This document shows, piece by piece, positions 52,741 through 60,862 of a stretch of DNA of 64,000 nucleotides (position 1 is the stretch's first letter; each line of letters opens with the position of its first letter). A model generated the notes under the pieces. That model was not told the origin of the DNA and did no database searches. It saw only the letters and a program-made list of their open reading frames with translations. The stretch lies in assembly GCA_051646055.1 (NCBI GenBank), contig JBOFCM010000047.1:13256-77255 (forward strand). The letters are read 5' to 3'. The position numbers and the translations under genes are program-made. The DNA comes from JAGNZR01 sp051646055. Its GTDB lineage: Bacteria; Fusobacteriota; Fusobacteriia; Fusobacteriales; Fusobacteriaceae.

Positions 52741-53973
52741 TTAGCAAATTGCGTAATTTGAGCCACGAATAGCTTTAGCCAATTCGGTGCCATTACCATA
52801 TTTACGATAAATAAGGTTAGGGTTCTTATACAGTTGACGAAGAATATCTTGCATGATGTTGCTTTCAGCCATCTGAGCCAAGATATTAATGTAATACTGA
52901 CGCATCTGATTACAGTACGGAGCTAGAGTTTTAAACTCATCATGTACAGTAATGAGAGGTGCCCGTGGGTTGTAGATAACTGACTCAATAACTTCACCAA
53001 GAAGAGCCAAGTCATTGTCATTGCCAGTGTACTTGTCCATCTCACGTAATACTTTGTCAGCTTCATAGATACTAATCATCTTGGTTCGGTCAGAGACTTT
53101 ACAGCCTTTGGTAATGCCCAATACAGCTAATAAGCGGTTAGGGTCATAATTCATACGTCCTTGCATCTCACGTACAACGAATCCATCCAGACTGTGAGTG
53201 GTATCAGCAACTAGTGCTACGTTACGATCATCAGGTTGGTTCCGTTCTACACGGTGAGTATAGGTCGAAGAGTTACCAGAAGCATTCTTCAGTTCTTCTA
53301 ATTCAAACTTCAGATCATCTTTAACGAATACACGAGTTAGTGCAGTATGGTAATCAGGTAAAGACCACATATACTCAGTGTGAGCAGCCTTACCACCATT
53401 AGCTAGCATTGCCCCATGAATATCATTCATTAGCTCAGATGCACCGGGTGCCATGTCTTGAGTAGCTTTCAAGAAGGCAATATGCTCAGGAGTCTTATCC
53501 CCAAAGGTTAATTTAGGGGTAGCCTTAGAGAAATAGAAGTGAGTCATGAATGGGTCTTTGATGTCAGCACGGGTAAAACCTTCAGGGCTTAAACCAATGT
53601 GACGTTCTACTGGTAGATAGATGTTCATACCATCAACACAAGCAGTATAAACGTCACAACGTTTGTTAGGGTCTACCAAGCCAACATTACCAGCGGTAAT
53701 AATACATCCACTAGCAACAGCCAGCATCTGTAAGCCAGAAGCAGTAGCATCAAGACCAACAGGAAGATTAGTTTCCCGTCCATTTAGGACTCTCTGAATT
53801 TCAAGCACACCCCGAATGAAAGCAGCTTTATCATCAGCTTCATCAGCTAACGACATTAGCTTTCTACCGTTTTTCTTAGCCCATTCAATGCGCTCTTCAA
53901 ACAGAAGCTTATCGTGTCCAGCTGCGTTAGCTACGTTAATCAGTAAATATTCAAAATCGGTATACAGGTTCAT
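52741..53973 (-). CDS. RNA polymerase II large subunit (N4 gp16-like, catalytic half)
   Basis: 410 residues (N4 gp16: about 404). T7-family catalytic half: motif A VGLDATASGLQ (D75), motif B R135-x3-K139-x7-Y147 followed by Phe instead of the usual Gly, THSLDG (about 259-264, counterpart of T7 VHSQDG) and motif C VHDEF (H344, D345). With the preceding gene it forms the two-subunit polymerase that transcribes N4 middle genes together with a phage ssDNA-binding activator. ATGA overlap with the N-terminal-half gene; GAGG upstream. Confidence 0.93.
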   Translation of the reverse strand: MNLYTDFEYLLINVANAAGHDKLLFEERIEWAKKNGRKLMSLADEADDKAAFIRGVLEIQRVLNGRETNLPVGLDATASGLQMLAVASGCIITAGNVGLVDPNKRCDVYTACVDGMNIYLPVERHIGLSPEGFTRADIKDPFMTHFYFSKATPKLTFGDKTPEHIAFLKATQDMAPGASELMNDIHGAMLANGGKAAHTEYMWSLPDYHTALTRVFVKDDLKFELEELKNASGNSSTYTHRVERNQPDDRNVALVADTTHSLDGFVVREMQGRMNYDPNRLLAVLGITKGCKVSDRTKMISIYEADKVLREMDKYTGNDNDLALLGEVIESVIYNPRAPLITVHDEFKTLAPYCNQMRQYYINILAQMAESNIMQDILRQLYKNPNLIYRKYGNGTELAKAIRGSNYAIC

Positions 53974-55010
53974 AAACTCACCTCAAAGAAAGAACGTTCT
54001 TCATCAGAAATACCAACAGGGGCAGTTTCTACAAAACTTACCATTGCCTTACGGAATGGGTTGCCCTGATAGTCCACATGGTATCCATTAGAATATGTTC
54101 TTCCCCGACCACAGTAAAAGTGAGTAAGGTGGAACACATTCCCTGCTGCAATTAAGTTTTCACAAACTTCAGCAGTTTCTTGTTTCAACTTATCAAAATC
54201 ACGTTGTCGAGATTCGAGAGATTTAATCTTGGTTGGTTTGTTCTTGTTTACTTCTGCTTCATACTTCTTTTTAGCTTTAGGTTTAGCAATTTTCATCTTA
54301 TCTTCGATAAGTTCCAGAAGCTCAGTATCAATAGTTAAAGCAGTCTGATTGAACTTATTGATAGATACTAAGTTAATGGGGAAGTTATGCATATGCTTAG
54401 GCTTAAGCACCTTCTTACCATGTCCCTTAGTTAGATACCCCGATTCATTAGCCTTAGTTACTTCCAATGGTTTGCATACCATTGGTGGGGTAAACCGCAT
54501 TTGATTAATATACTTGGCAGTATCACCACCAATAGAATATTTGTTATATACGGTTATTGTACCTGTAGGGCTAGCAAATGCAGGGCGCATACCTAGCAGG
54601 TCACAATTAGCCATGTGGAATATTACTTCACCACATCGCTTAATCTGCTCATCCTCATTAGGGTAAGGTAAGCAGTTTTTCACTAGACCAATTACAGCCG
54701 TTAATTCAAACGGTACATGTGGGGGGTAAGCCACCAGTAAGATAGCTAAGATATCAATGAGCATTGATTCAATATCGACTTCAAGAAGAGTCTCAAGTGA
54801 TCTTTTCTTTGCATCATAGTGGTCTTCATTAGCCCAACGAATGATACTAACTGAGGTCATATGTAGCTTAGCTACAAGTTCCTCACATTCATAAATATCT
54901 TCCCGAACCATCTCCCTTACCTTAGCTTTAGAACACATCTGTTCTGCTGCTAGCTGTAGAGAATGGGTATCAAGCAAATCTAAACTAATGGAATCGTTAT
55001 TATTGGTCAT
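53970..55010 (-). CDS. RNA polymerase II small subunit (N4 gp15-like, N-terminal half)
   Basis: 346 residues (N4 gp15: about 269). Near its end CGRGRTYSNGY ... YQGNPFRKAMVSF (about 300-325) corresponds to T7 DWRGRVYA ... PQGND. The chain stops about 12 residues before the sequence that resumes in the next gene, so the split falls between the DxxGR-type motif and motif A, as in N4. A basic stretch KPKAKKKYEAEVNKNKPTK lies around 237-255. Confidence 0.9.
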   Translation of the reverse strand: MTNNNDSISLDLLDTHSLQLAAEQMCSKAKVREMVREDIYECEELVAKLHMTSVSIIRWANEDHYDAKKRSLETLLEVDIESMLIDILAILLVAYPPHVPFELTAVIGLVKNCLPYPNEDEQIKRCGEVIFHMANCDLLGMRPAFASPTGTITVYNKYSIGGDTAKYINQMRFTPPMVCKPLEVTKANESGYLTKGHGKKVLKPKHMHNFPINLVSINKFNQTALTIDTELLELIEDKMKIAKPKAKKKYEAEVNKNKPTKIKSLESRQRDFDKLKQETAEVCENLIAAGNVFHLTHFYCGRGRTYSNGYHVDYQGNPFRKAMVSFVETAPVGISDEERSFFEVSL

Positions 55011-55044
55011 GGTCTGTTCCGAAGTATTGGTCTTATTGGTTTGC

Positions 55045-55410
55045 TTACTGAGTTAGGATTACGTATTCATCCTTCTCAAGAGCTACCATAAAGTCCTGAC
55101 GATTAGGAAACACAAACAGTAATTCCTCTTTGTCTGTGATGTGAGTAAACAGCTTAGGTACAGAGATAATCCCGTTACCTTCCAGCTTCAAACCATGGGC
55201 TTCAAACTCAGTCAGCATAGCTTCTAACTGAGCAGCATCATTGTTTGGTTTTACTTGAACCAGAATCTTTTCTACTTTGGTTTCTTCACTCATTCTGAGT
55301 TGTCCTTTAATTAAGGTAGATAATGTAAACATGCCTTCCCATGCACCATTAAGTGCAGGGTCATCAGACATGCATATTTCAAAAGCATCTTTAAAGAAAT
55401 GTAATTTCAT
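55045..55410 (-). CDS. Hypothetical early protein upstream of RNAPII
   Basis: 121 residues from ATG 55410, which follows a terminator and has no binding site; the ATG at 55293 has AAAGGA 11 bases upstream and would give 82 residues, so that shorter form is a real alternative. Alpha/beta with a conserved-looking core KILVQVKPNNDAAQLEAML. Unknown function. Confidence 0.55.
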   Translation of the reverse strand: MKLHFFKDAFEICMSDDPALNGAWEGMFTLSTLIKGQLRMSEETKVEKILVQVKPNNDAAQLEAMLTEFEAHGLKLEGNGIISVPKLFTHITDKEELLFVFPNRQDFMVALEKDEYVILTQ

Positions 55411-55419
55411 GCCAAAAAA

Positions 55420-55443
55420 CTAAGACCAATCCCGAAGGATTGG
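55420..55443 (-). terminator. Terminator after the 86-residue gene
   Basis: CCAATCC/GGATTGG stem with CGAA loop (UUCG on the minus transcript), followed on minus by TCTTAGTTTTTT. Confidence 0.8.
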
Positions 55444-55457
55444 CCTTGTTGGTTCGA

Positions 55458-55718
55458 TTACAGAATGATTTCTTCATTCTTCACGAAGTTTACAGTACCG
55501 ATCAGTTCGATCTCTACTGGAGTACCGTCTTCACTTGCAGCACCTTTGACCATCAATGCTTTATGCACGTTGTTGTCAGAGGTCAATGGGATGAACCCAC
55601 GAATGTTGTGCCAATTGCCGGAAGAATCTTTAACACGAAGATTGAGCCACGCTTCAGCATCACGCTGATTACGACCAGTAGAAGTTACTTGTGGTTGCAC
55701 ATTGTTTTCGATAGCCAT
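55458..55718 (-). CDS. Small beta-rich early protein
   Basis: 86 residues. EAWLNLRVKDSSGNWHNIRGFIPL (about 22-45) looks like an OB-type or beta-barrel fragment; ends NFVKNEEIIL. It has TTGGAG upstream and a 140-base leader with two hairpins. Could be a small nucleic-acid-binding protein; not recognised. Confidence 0.6.
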   Translation of the reverse strand: MAIENNVQPQVTSTGRNQRDAEAWLNLRVKDSSGNWHNIRGFIPLTSDNNVHKALMVKGAASEDGTPVEIELIGTVNFVKNEEIIL

Positions 55719-55859
55719 GATGTTTACTCCAAATTAATTAATGAAAGTTTTCCAGATATAAGGCGATAGCCTTAGCTCTTGATTTTGTTAATCCACCAAT
55801 GGAGCGTTAGCTCCTCTAGCAGATAACACATTAATCAACTACTTCAACAGATCCGAGGA
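55719..55859 (-). promoter_or_regulatory. Structured 5' leader
   Basis: Between the triloop hairpin at 55860 and the start at 55718 lie TAAGGC-GATA-GCCTTA (55757-55772) and GGAGC-GTTA-GCTCC (about 55800-55813). No gene seen. Confidence 0.35.
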
Positions 55860-55876
55860 AGCAGCCGGAGGCTGCT
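55860..55876 (-). promoter_or_regulatory. Candidate vRNAP hairpin promoter (GGA triloop)
   Basis: AGCAGCC-GGA-GGCTGCT on the plus strand, overlapping the stop of the preceding gene. Confidence 0.5.
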
Positions 55877-56093
55877 AATTCTTGATAGAGACAGGGTAGA
55901 AGTTTGAATAACGGAAGAGATTTGCATACTGCCCTAAAGTGTATTTACGTCCACGTTTTAGAGCAGGAATATATTCACCATTTATCAATCTGGTTCGTAA
56001 ATCAAATACCTTGTATTTGTAACCATAGATAATGCTTTCTTTATCAATCTTTAAAGTAGGTTTACGGTAAGCCATACCTCGAACCAGTTTCAT
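55875..56093 (-). CDS. Small protein, possible outlying member of the array family
   Basis: 72 residues starting MKLVRGMAYRKP, with a central KYKVFDLR and a later YIPALKRGRK, the same order of elements as the 22-gene array just upstream, but more diverged. ATGA overlap with the DUF4326-like gene. Confidence 0.6.
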   Translation of the reverse strand: MKLVRGMAYRKPTLKIDKESIIYGYKYKVFDLRTRLINGEYIPALKRGRKYTLGQYANLFRYSNFYPVSIKN

Positions 56094-56440
56094 AAGATTA
56101 TATCTCTTGGTTCAAGTTTAAGAGAGTCTATGTGATTCTTGATAGTCTCACAGTGGCAACGTTTATTAGGCTTACAGAAGCACTGTAGGTTAACGTCATT
56201 GCCACTTTCTAATAGAGTAATGATATCTCTTACAGCTATTGATACAGGAGAATCAATAAGCTTAATTTGTTGATCAAAGTACAACTGATACATATTACAT
56301 GCAGATTCACGAGCAGAATGGTTCATACATGCAAATGCATATTTATTTCCTAACGGTGAACCTTGTCCACAGTACATGTTCACATGGTTAGGGAGTTTGT
56401 TCCAAACAACACCAATCTTTAATTCACCAACACGTTTCAT
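56090..56440 (-). CDS. DUF4326-like protein
   Basis: 116 residues from ATG 56440 (AGAGG upstream); a longer frame overlaps the previous gene. SPLGNKYAFACMNHSARESACNMYQLYF and the C-terminal QCFCKPNKRCHCETI match the DUF4326 layout of a Asn/Arg-containing start and a CxC ... CH Cys/His site. Function of the family unknown. Confidence 0.7.
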   Translation of the reverse strand: MKRVGELKIGVVWNKLPNHVNMYCGQGSPLGNKYAFACMNHSARESACNMYQLYFDQQIKLIDSPVSIAVRDIITLLESGNDVNLQCFCKPNKRCHCETIKNHIDSLKLEPRDIIL

Positions 56441-56448
56441 AATTACCT

Positions 56449-56694
56449 CTAAGCTGGAAGATTCCAATCATCAAGCGTTAGCTTGGGTCTTGTAATCTCT
56501 TTGGTAGGTACTACCCTTCCCTCAGCAAGAAGTAATCTTAGTTGATGACTAGGGAAGAAATCTAATGTTGCATATTCAGTTTCTGAACCAAATGTATAAA
56601 TTCTAGAGAATTCTTCCAATGGGCTAAGAATATATACAGCAGTAATTGTAGCCCTATGTACTGTATTAGGAGCATAAGTTTTAATTAGTTTCAT
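56449..56694 (-). CDS. Array protein 22 (MKLI-x-TY family)
   Basis: 81 residues: N-terminal MKLIKTYAP, central SRIYTFGSE, C-terminal GRVVPTKEITRPK. Last and longest-tailed member. ATGA overlap with member 21. Function unknown; family features are described under the finding. Confidence 0.75.
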   Translation of the reverse strand: MKLIKTYAPNTVHRATITAVYILSPLEEFSRIYTFGSETEYATLDFFPSHQLRLLLAEGRVVPTKEITRPKLTLDDWNLPA

Positions 56695-56948
56695 GAGAAT
56701 ATTGTCTTTGCTATTTTAGTGTATAGTTGATTTTGTTTTTCATAAGGGTTCTTTAATTCATAGCTAATAGTTTGAATACCTTTACTTTCATAAAGTATTG
56801 AACCAGTAGCAGATACATTGTTATCAATATAATCCCTAAATATATAAGATAGGTCTATTTCAATACCTTTACCATCTGAACGTATAGTAAAGGGAAAGTA
56901 TCTATCCGCTACTTGAAATAATCCTTTTTTAGGTTTAATCAATTTCAT
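56691..56948 (-). CDS. Array protein 21
   Basis: 85 residues from ATG 56948 (AAGGTG upstream), which gives the family start MKLIKPKKG; a GTG 12 bases earlier is less likely. Divergent C-terminus without the VP-basic end. Confidence 0.65.
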   Translation of the reverse strand: MKLIKPKKGLFQVADRYFPFTIRSDGKGIEIDLSYIFRDYIDNNVSATGSILYESKGIQTISYELKNPYEKQNQLYTKIAKTIFS

Positions 56949-57153
56949 AGAATATTTCACCTTGGTTCAAGTCTTGATATGTTCGATGTTCTATTTCTAC
57001 AATAAGTTCATCCATTATTAGATTAGATCGTTTGATTCTTCTTAATACAGGGGAGAATGTATAGATACCATTATCAGTTAAGAAATAACTTCTAACACGA
57101 TAAGGAGATAAACAGATAGGTTTTTTATTAACAATGGTCTTTATCAATTTCAA
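56935..57153 (-). CDS. Array protein 20 (TTG start)
   Basis: 72 residues. The family start KLIKTIVNKKP and AAGGGG 9 bases upstream point to TTG at 57153; an ATG at 57255 would lie deep inside member 19. Centre: NGIYTFSPV. Confidence 0.7.
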   Translation of the reverse strand: MKLIKTIVNKKPICLSPYRVRSYFLTDNGIYTFSPVLRRIKRSNLIMDELIVEIEHRTYQDLNQGEIFYEID

Positions 57154-57373
57154 AGATATTAGCCCCTTTTCTAAGTATATTAAGATATCCCTTAGATAAC
57201 TCATAACCAATGAATTTAGTAGTTCTACGTGATTTAGATAAAGCAATAACACCACGATGTTTTTGAACCATCAGTACATACACATTATCGTTATAAGCAG
57301 AGTACATTCTAGGGTTACTAGTATAGTGGCCTATTTCCTTTGAAGAAGCATCAAAGGTAGGTTTTAGAACCAT
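57128..57373 (-). CDS. Array protein 19
   Basis: 81 residues, starts MVLKPTFDA, central DNVYVLMVQ. GGAG nine bases upstream. Overlaps member 20 by 26 bases. Confidence 0.7.
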   Translation of the reverse strand: MVLKPTFDASSKEIGHYTSNPRMYSAYNDNVYVLMVQKHRGVIALSKSRRTTKFIGYELSKGYLNILRKGANIFEIDKDHC

Positions 57374-57569
57374 CTAAGGTATCTCCTTTTTTCATTGGGA
57401 AGGTGTCATACTTTTTGAATTCAGCCCAACGTATTGGTTGTTTATCATATGCACTTCTATGGAATTTAGAGTGTCTCACTCCAAGATAGAATGTATACAC
57501 TTTTCCATCCAGTTCACACCAGAGTCTTCGACTGTTTCTAGCTGCTCTGATATTTCTTAGGATTAACAA
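57351..57569 (-). CDS. Array protein 18 (TTG start)
   Basis: 72 residues; TTG start with AGGAG 6 bases upstream. Starts (M)LILRNIRAA, central GKVYTFYLG, later FPMKKGD. Confidence 0.7.
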   Translation of the reverse strand: MLILRNIRAARNSRRLWCELDGKVYTFYLGVRHSKFHRSAYDKQPIRWAEFKKYDTFPMKKGDTLDGSKTYL

Positions 57570-57780
57570 TGAATTCTCCTTTGTACATAGGCACTACTTT
57601 CCTAGATACAATCTCAAGCTTTAGCTCATCAAATGAATGCCAACTTGGTCTTAAGGTATAACTGACACTATTGATCACAAAGACTCTTGCACGATGTGCT
57701 ACATAGAGAGCTTTGGTTCCGTCTCTGTAAGTACCTTTGAATGCACGAGGTAGTGCTCTATAACATTTGATTAATAGCAC
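57538..57780 (-). CDS. Array protein 17 (GTG start)
   Basis: 80 residues, starts (M)LLIKCYRAL, central ARVFVINSV, C-terminal KVVPMYKGE. Overlaps both neighbours. Confidence 0.72.
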   Translation of the reverse strand: MLLIKCYRALPRAFKGTYRDGTKALYVAHRARVFVINSVSYTLRPSWHSFDELKLEIVSRKVVPMYKGEFIVNPKKYQSS

Positions 57781-58007
57781 TTTCTCATCTCTCTCCCAGC
57801 AGGAAACAGCTTACCTTTTTTAATTTGGTTCTGTGCTTCCAAATAACCAAATGTACTTAATTTAATAGTAAGTTTCTTTTTGGTTCCTATTACTTGTCCC
57901 CAACGATACAATTTTTCATTATATATTGCGTAATGCCACATGGTTAGTTTATTGACCATACTAGAGAATGCATCTTCAGCAGGTTGATATGTTTTTATTA
58001 ATAACAT
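57771..58007 (-). CDS. Array protein 16
   Basis: 78 residues, MLLIKTYQPAEDAF, central MWHYAIYNEKLYRWG, end LFPAGREMRKCY. Closest relative is member 15: a recent tandem duplication. Confidence 0.78.
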   Translation of the reverse strand: MLLIKTYQPAEDAFSSMVNKLTMWHYAIYNEKLYRWGQVIGTKKKLTIKLSTFGYLEAQNQIKKGKLFPAGREMRKCY

Positions 58008-58234
58008 AGTTTCATTTCTTTATTGGCTCTATATAAGTTCCCATAAATAATTTCATCTATAACTTCTTCATAAGAGAATCCGCTAGAATCTAATTTAAAT
58101 ATTTTATTAGTGTCGAATTCTAATCCCCAACGATATACTCCTTTTTTATATATAGAGTAATGCCACATAGCATCATTATTTAAAACATTTTCAAAGGCAG
58201 TTTTACAGGGTTGGTAACACTTCAACAATTGCAC
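57998..58234 (-). CDS. Array protein 15 (GTG start)
   Basis: 78 residues from GTG 58234, giving (M)QLLKCYQPCKTAF; an earlier GTG serves as part of the AGGTG binding site. Central MWHYSIYKKGVYRWG and end LYRANKEMKLCY align with member 16 along the whole length. Confidence 0.78.
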   Translation of the reverse strand: MQLLKCYQPCKTAFENVLNNDAMWHYSIYKKGVYRWGLEFDTNKIFKLDSSGFSYEEVIDEIIYGNLYRANKEMKLCY

Positions 58235-58418
58235 GGTTTTCACCTATTTTAATAGGAACCAGCATACCACTAGATATTTGTATGTTTAATTCCCATGCAT
58301 ATAACCAGCTATTACCTAAACAGGTATTACCAAGTAATTTTGGAGTTTCATCTGGGTGTAGGTAGTAACGAGCAATTGAATTGTCTTTAATAGGTTTATA
58401 TCCTTTAAAGAATTTCAA
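58203..58418 (-). CDS. Array protein 14 (TTG start)
   Basis: 71 residues; TTG with AAGGA 7 bases upstream. Starts (M)KFFKGYKPI, central NSWLYAWEL, C-terminal MLVPIKIGE. Confidence 0.7.
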   Translation of the reverse strand: MKFFKGYKPIKDNSIARYYLHPDETPKLLGNTCLGNSWLYAWELNIQISSGMLVPIKIGENRAIVEVLPTL

Positions 58419-58644
58419 GGGATTGTCCTTTACCCATTGGGACTAAGTTTTTCTTGAATACATGTTCATAGAAGCTAGCAACTTTTACATTTAATTTTGG
58501 TTCAAGCCTATGAAAGCTATGGAACCAAATGTGAAAGCTAATAGTGAATATATGCTCTCTATGCATCATGTATATTCTTTTGATTATTAGCCCTGTTTGA
58601 TCAAAGTCAGGGGATTTTGCTCTATAGGTTCTAGATAGAATCAT
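58405..58644 (-). CDS. Array protein 13
   Basis: 79 residues from ATG 58644, giving MILSRTYRAK; AGGG upstream. Central EHIFTISFH, C-terminal NLVPMGKGQ. The longer frame to 58665 adds seven residues. Confidence 0.7.
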   Translation of the reverse strand: MILSRTYRAKSPDFDQTGLIIKRIYMMHREHIFTISFHIWFHSFHRLEPKLNVKVASFYEHVFKKNLVPMGKGQSLEIL

Positions 58645-58844
58645 GGTTTTATTACCCTGAACCAATGTCCTTCTTCAATGACAGTGATCATGTACTCTAT
58701 TGAGTACCCACTTTCGGTTAGATAACTTTTAGAGTCATCAATTTCACCTCTCAGCGAGAATACAAGACCATCATAGCCAGCAAAGATTCTCTTGTATCCA
58801 ACATCTTGGTATCGTCTTTGCCCATAGGTTTCAAGTAATTGCAT
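58641..58844 (-). CDS. Array protein 12
   Basis: 67 residues, MQLLETYGQRR, central GLVFSLRGE, end WFRVIKP. AAAGG just upstream. Confidence 0.75.
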   Translation of the reverse strand: MQLLETYGQRRYQDVGYKRIFAGYDGLVFSLRGEIDDSKSYLTESGYSIEYMITVIEEGHWFRVIKP

Positions 58845-59028
58845 TCCTTTCCACCTTCTTCAGGTATTTACCAACCTTCATTTGTAAGTCTTCCCAAGAG
58901 TTCTGACTTTCAAAGAGTTCAGCACAACCTCTGATACCATATATACCTTGGTTCGGTACATCAGCATATTTGTAGAATTTCCATGCAGGGTCATCTTTAT
59001 CTATTTTATACATTTGAAGTAATTGCAT
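58831..59028 (-). CDS. Array protein 11
   Basis: 65 residues, MQLLQMYKIDKD, central QGIYGIRGC. Lacks the VP-basic end; C-terminus is KKVERNAIT. Confidence 0.72.
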   Translation of the reverse strand: MQLLQMYKIDKDDPAWKFYKYADVPNQGIYGIRGCAELFESQNSWEDLQMKVGKYLKKVERNAIT

Positions 59029-59230
59029 CGGTTTTAGGTGCTCTTACGTAGTACTCCATAGTGATACGTTCTATGAAGTTATCGACTGTTACTACTGATT
59101 GTCTAATGGGAGTATAGAGGCGTATATCAATCAAATAGACTTGATTACTAAACAAGAAGTATCTTCTACCCCCTATTGTATTCATGGAGCCAGTAATTCT
59201 CCCGAATACATACATATTAATCAGCTTCAT
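59006..59230 (-). CDS. Array protein 10
   Basis: 74 residues, MKLINMYVFG, central NQVYLIDIR, C-terminal YYVRAPKTD. Overlaps member 11 by 23 bases. Confidence 0.74.
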   Translation of the reverse strand: MKLINMYVFGRITGSMNTIGGRRYFLFSNQVYLIDIRLYTPIRQSVVTVDNFIERITMEYYVRAPKTDAITSNV

Positions 59231-59435
59231 TAGCTCTTCCTTTAGGTATGAAATGCTTCATATTAATGCTCTCTTTCATAGCATTTGAAGTAATACCAGC
59301 TTGGCGTAAAGCATCTTTTACTAGTGGGTTATAGGTATATACTTTATTGTTTAAAGGGGCATATACTCTTCCATCATTCCATGTAGTAGGTACTGCAAAT
59401 TTATTAGCTACAGAATATGTTTGTGCTAATTGCAT
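59217..59435 (-). CDS. Array protein 9
   Basis: 72 residues, MQLAQTYSVAN, central NKVYTYNPL, C-terminal HFIPKGRANEAD. Confidence 0.76.
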   Translation of the reverse strand: MQLAQTYSVANKFAVPTTWNDGRVYAPLNNKVYTYNPLVKDALRQAGITSNAMKESINMKHFIPKGRANEAD

Positions 59436-59632
59436 TAGTTCTCCCTTTTAGCACGTTCAAGAGAACCACTAAACTTACTCTCATTGAATGTGTGGGTAGA
59501 CATATAAGAGTAACCAAGCATCCTATTCTCAGCCTTAACGAATATATCGTAATTGTGTTTGGCATAAATCATAGGTCTGTTGGGTACTTTTCTAGTTACG
59601 ATGGGTCTTACATAGGTAGGTAGTAGAATCAT
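59435..59632 (-). CDS. Array protein 8
   Basis: 65 residues, MILLPTYVRP, central YDIFVKAENRMLGYS, C-terminal SLERAKREN. Related to member 7 (shared LLPTY-x-RP and MLG segments): likely duplicated. Confidence 0.75.
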   Translation of the reverse strand: MILLPTYVRPIVTRKVPNRPMIYAKHNYDIFVKAENRMLGYSYMSTHTFNESKFSGSLERAKREN

Positions 59633-59820
59633 TGGTTTGTTCTTGGAATACGTTTGAGAACACCTCTGTGAATTTCTTTAAGAAACCTTTCCCTATTTAG
59701 AACAGAATTTCCTAACATTCCATCTTTTGTCATTAATTTGACTACAACACATTTACAGTACTTACTATACAGTAAGTGCCCATTAGTTGATGGTCTATGG
59801 TAAGTTGGTAGAAGTGTCAT
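59629..59820 (-). CDS. Array protein 7
   Basis: 63 residues, the shortest member: MTLLPTYHRP, central CVVVKLMTKDGMLGNS, end VLKRIPRTNQ. ATGA overlaps at both ends. Confidence 0.75.
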   Translation of the reverse strand: MTLLPTYHRPSTNGHLLYSKYCKCVVVKLMTKDGMLGNSVLNRERFLKEIHRGVLKRIPRTNQ

Positions 59821-60023
59821 TGGTTCCTTCTTGTGGGCATTAGAACACCACTTTTGATACGTGCATGAAATAGTGAGATATTCAATGAATTAACTCTTAA
59901 TGCTCTTACATATTTCATATCGCAGTTGAACCAATACCATCTGGTCCCATATTCAACATAAGTGATTTTGACAGTTGATTCAGTATTAGGGGCAGTTCTA
60001 CGGTATGTAGATATCAATTGCAT
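59817..60023 (-). CDS. Array protein 6
   Basis: 68 residues, MQLISTYRRT, central TRWYWFNCD, end VLMPTRRNQ. Confidence 0.76.
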   Translation of the reverse strand: MQLISTYRRTAPNTESTVKITYVEYGTRWYWFNCDMKYVRALRVNSLNISLFHARIKSGVLMPTRRNQ

Positions 60024-60256
60024 TGGGATGGTTTCTTGACAGGATGGTAAACTTGTTGTCCATTGGTTCTAATACCAATTAGTGTTAGATGGGTAGTTCC
60101 AAATCTTTCTACACCTTTTCTAGGGCCTTCTCTAGGATAGTAGGCATAGACTACTTCACCTAGTTGAGCATACCTATTGACCTCTTCCACTGTGTGTTTG
60201 CCATGGTCAATAAGTGTTTTACCTAGAGAAGTTATATGCATTTTTAACAGTTGCAT
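60014..60256 (-). CDS. Array protein 5
   Basis: 80 residues, MQLLKMHITS, central EVVYAYYPR, end YHPVKKPSQCN. Variant start with His in place of Tyr. Confidence 0.74.
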   Translation of the reverse strand: MQLLKMHITSLGKTLIDHGKHTVEEVNRYAQLGEVVYAYYPREGPRKGVERFGTTHLTLIGIRTNGQQVYHPVKKPSQCN

Positions 60257-60453
60257 TTGTCTAACCTCACAAAGTAACCTCTTTCGATATCCTCTTTAAC
60301 ATCTTCAGTCTTAAAGTCTGATGTTCTTAAACCGTCATGAGTTAGATCATTCCATGTATATACTTCAGGGGTATATATGGAGAATCTTCTTCTCATTGAC
60401 CAAGGGGTCATTCTACTCCCCGCATTGACTTCATACACAGGTATTAGTTGCAT
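60244..60453 (-). CDS. Array protein 4
   Basis: 69 residues, MQLIPVYEVN, central PEVYTWNDL, end YFVRLDKCNC. Confidence 0.76.
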   Translation of the reverse strand: MQLIPVYEVNAGSRMTPWSMRRRFSIYTPEVYTWNDLTHDGLRTSDFKTEDVKEDIERGYFVRLDKCNC

Positions 60454-60656
60454 TCGCTTGGCCTCTCAACAAGCACACAGCTACCTCTAAGGATATGAGT
60501 CATTAAGATACTTATGCTGTTGTAGTTTTTAACTATTGGTCTATTAGAGGAAGGATTCCACCAGTAGTAATAGAGATCAAAAGGAACATAGCGATACAGT
60601 GTAGTATCAGGTTTATCAACTACATCAACTCTCTTATATGTTCTATGTAGTTTCAT
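60444..60656 (-). CDS. Array protein 3
   Basis: 70 residues, MKLHRTYKRV, central DLYYYWWNP, end VLVERPSECN. Confidence 0.76.
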   Translation of the reverse strand: MKLHRTYKRVDVVDKPDTTLYRYVPFDLYYYWWNPSSNRPIVKNYNSISILMTHILRGSCVLVERPSECN

Positions 60657-60862
60657 TGGTTTGGTCTTTCTACAGGGACTAAGTTACGACTGACAGTAGA
60701 TAGGTCATCTACACTTGAGTAAGCAAGAGACTTGCATAGGCTTACATCTTGAGGTGGGTTGTAGCGGTACACTATTCCTTTGTGTACCACATATCTTCTG
60801 GTACGGCTCTCAGGTGAGCCATATTCTGGCTTTCTAAGCCGATATGATTGTACTAATAAGAT
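60653..60862 (-). CDS. Array protein 2 (probable AUC start)
   Basis: 69 residues if initiation is at ATC 60862: this gives (M)LLVQSYRLRKPE, matching the family start, with AGAGGA 6-9 bases upstream of two adjacent ATC codons. The first ATG in frame (60904) would be 42 bases inside member 1 and breaks the family pattern. Central GIVYRYNPP, end NLVPVERPNQ. Confidence 0.62.
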   Translation of the reverse strand: MLLVQSYRLRKPEYGSPESRTRRYVVHKGIVYRYNPPQDVSLCKSLAYSSVDDLSTVSRNLVPVERPNQ

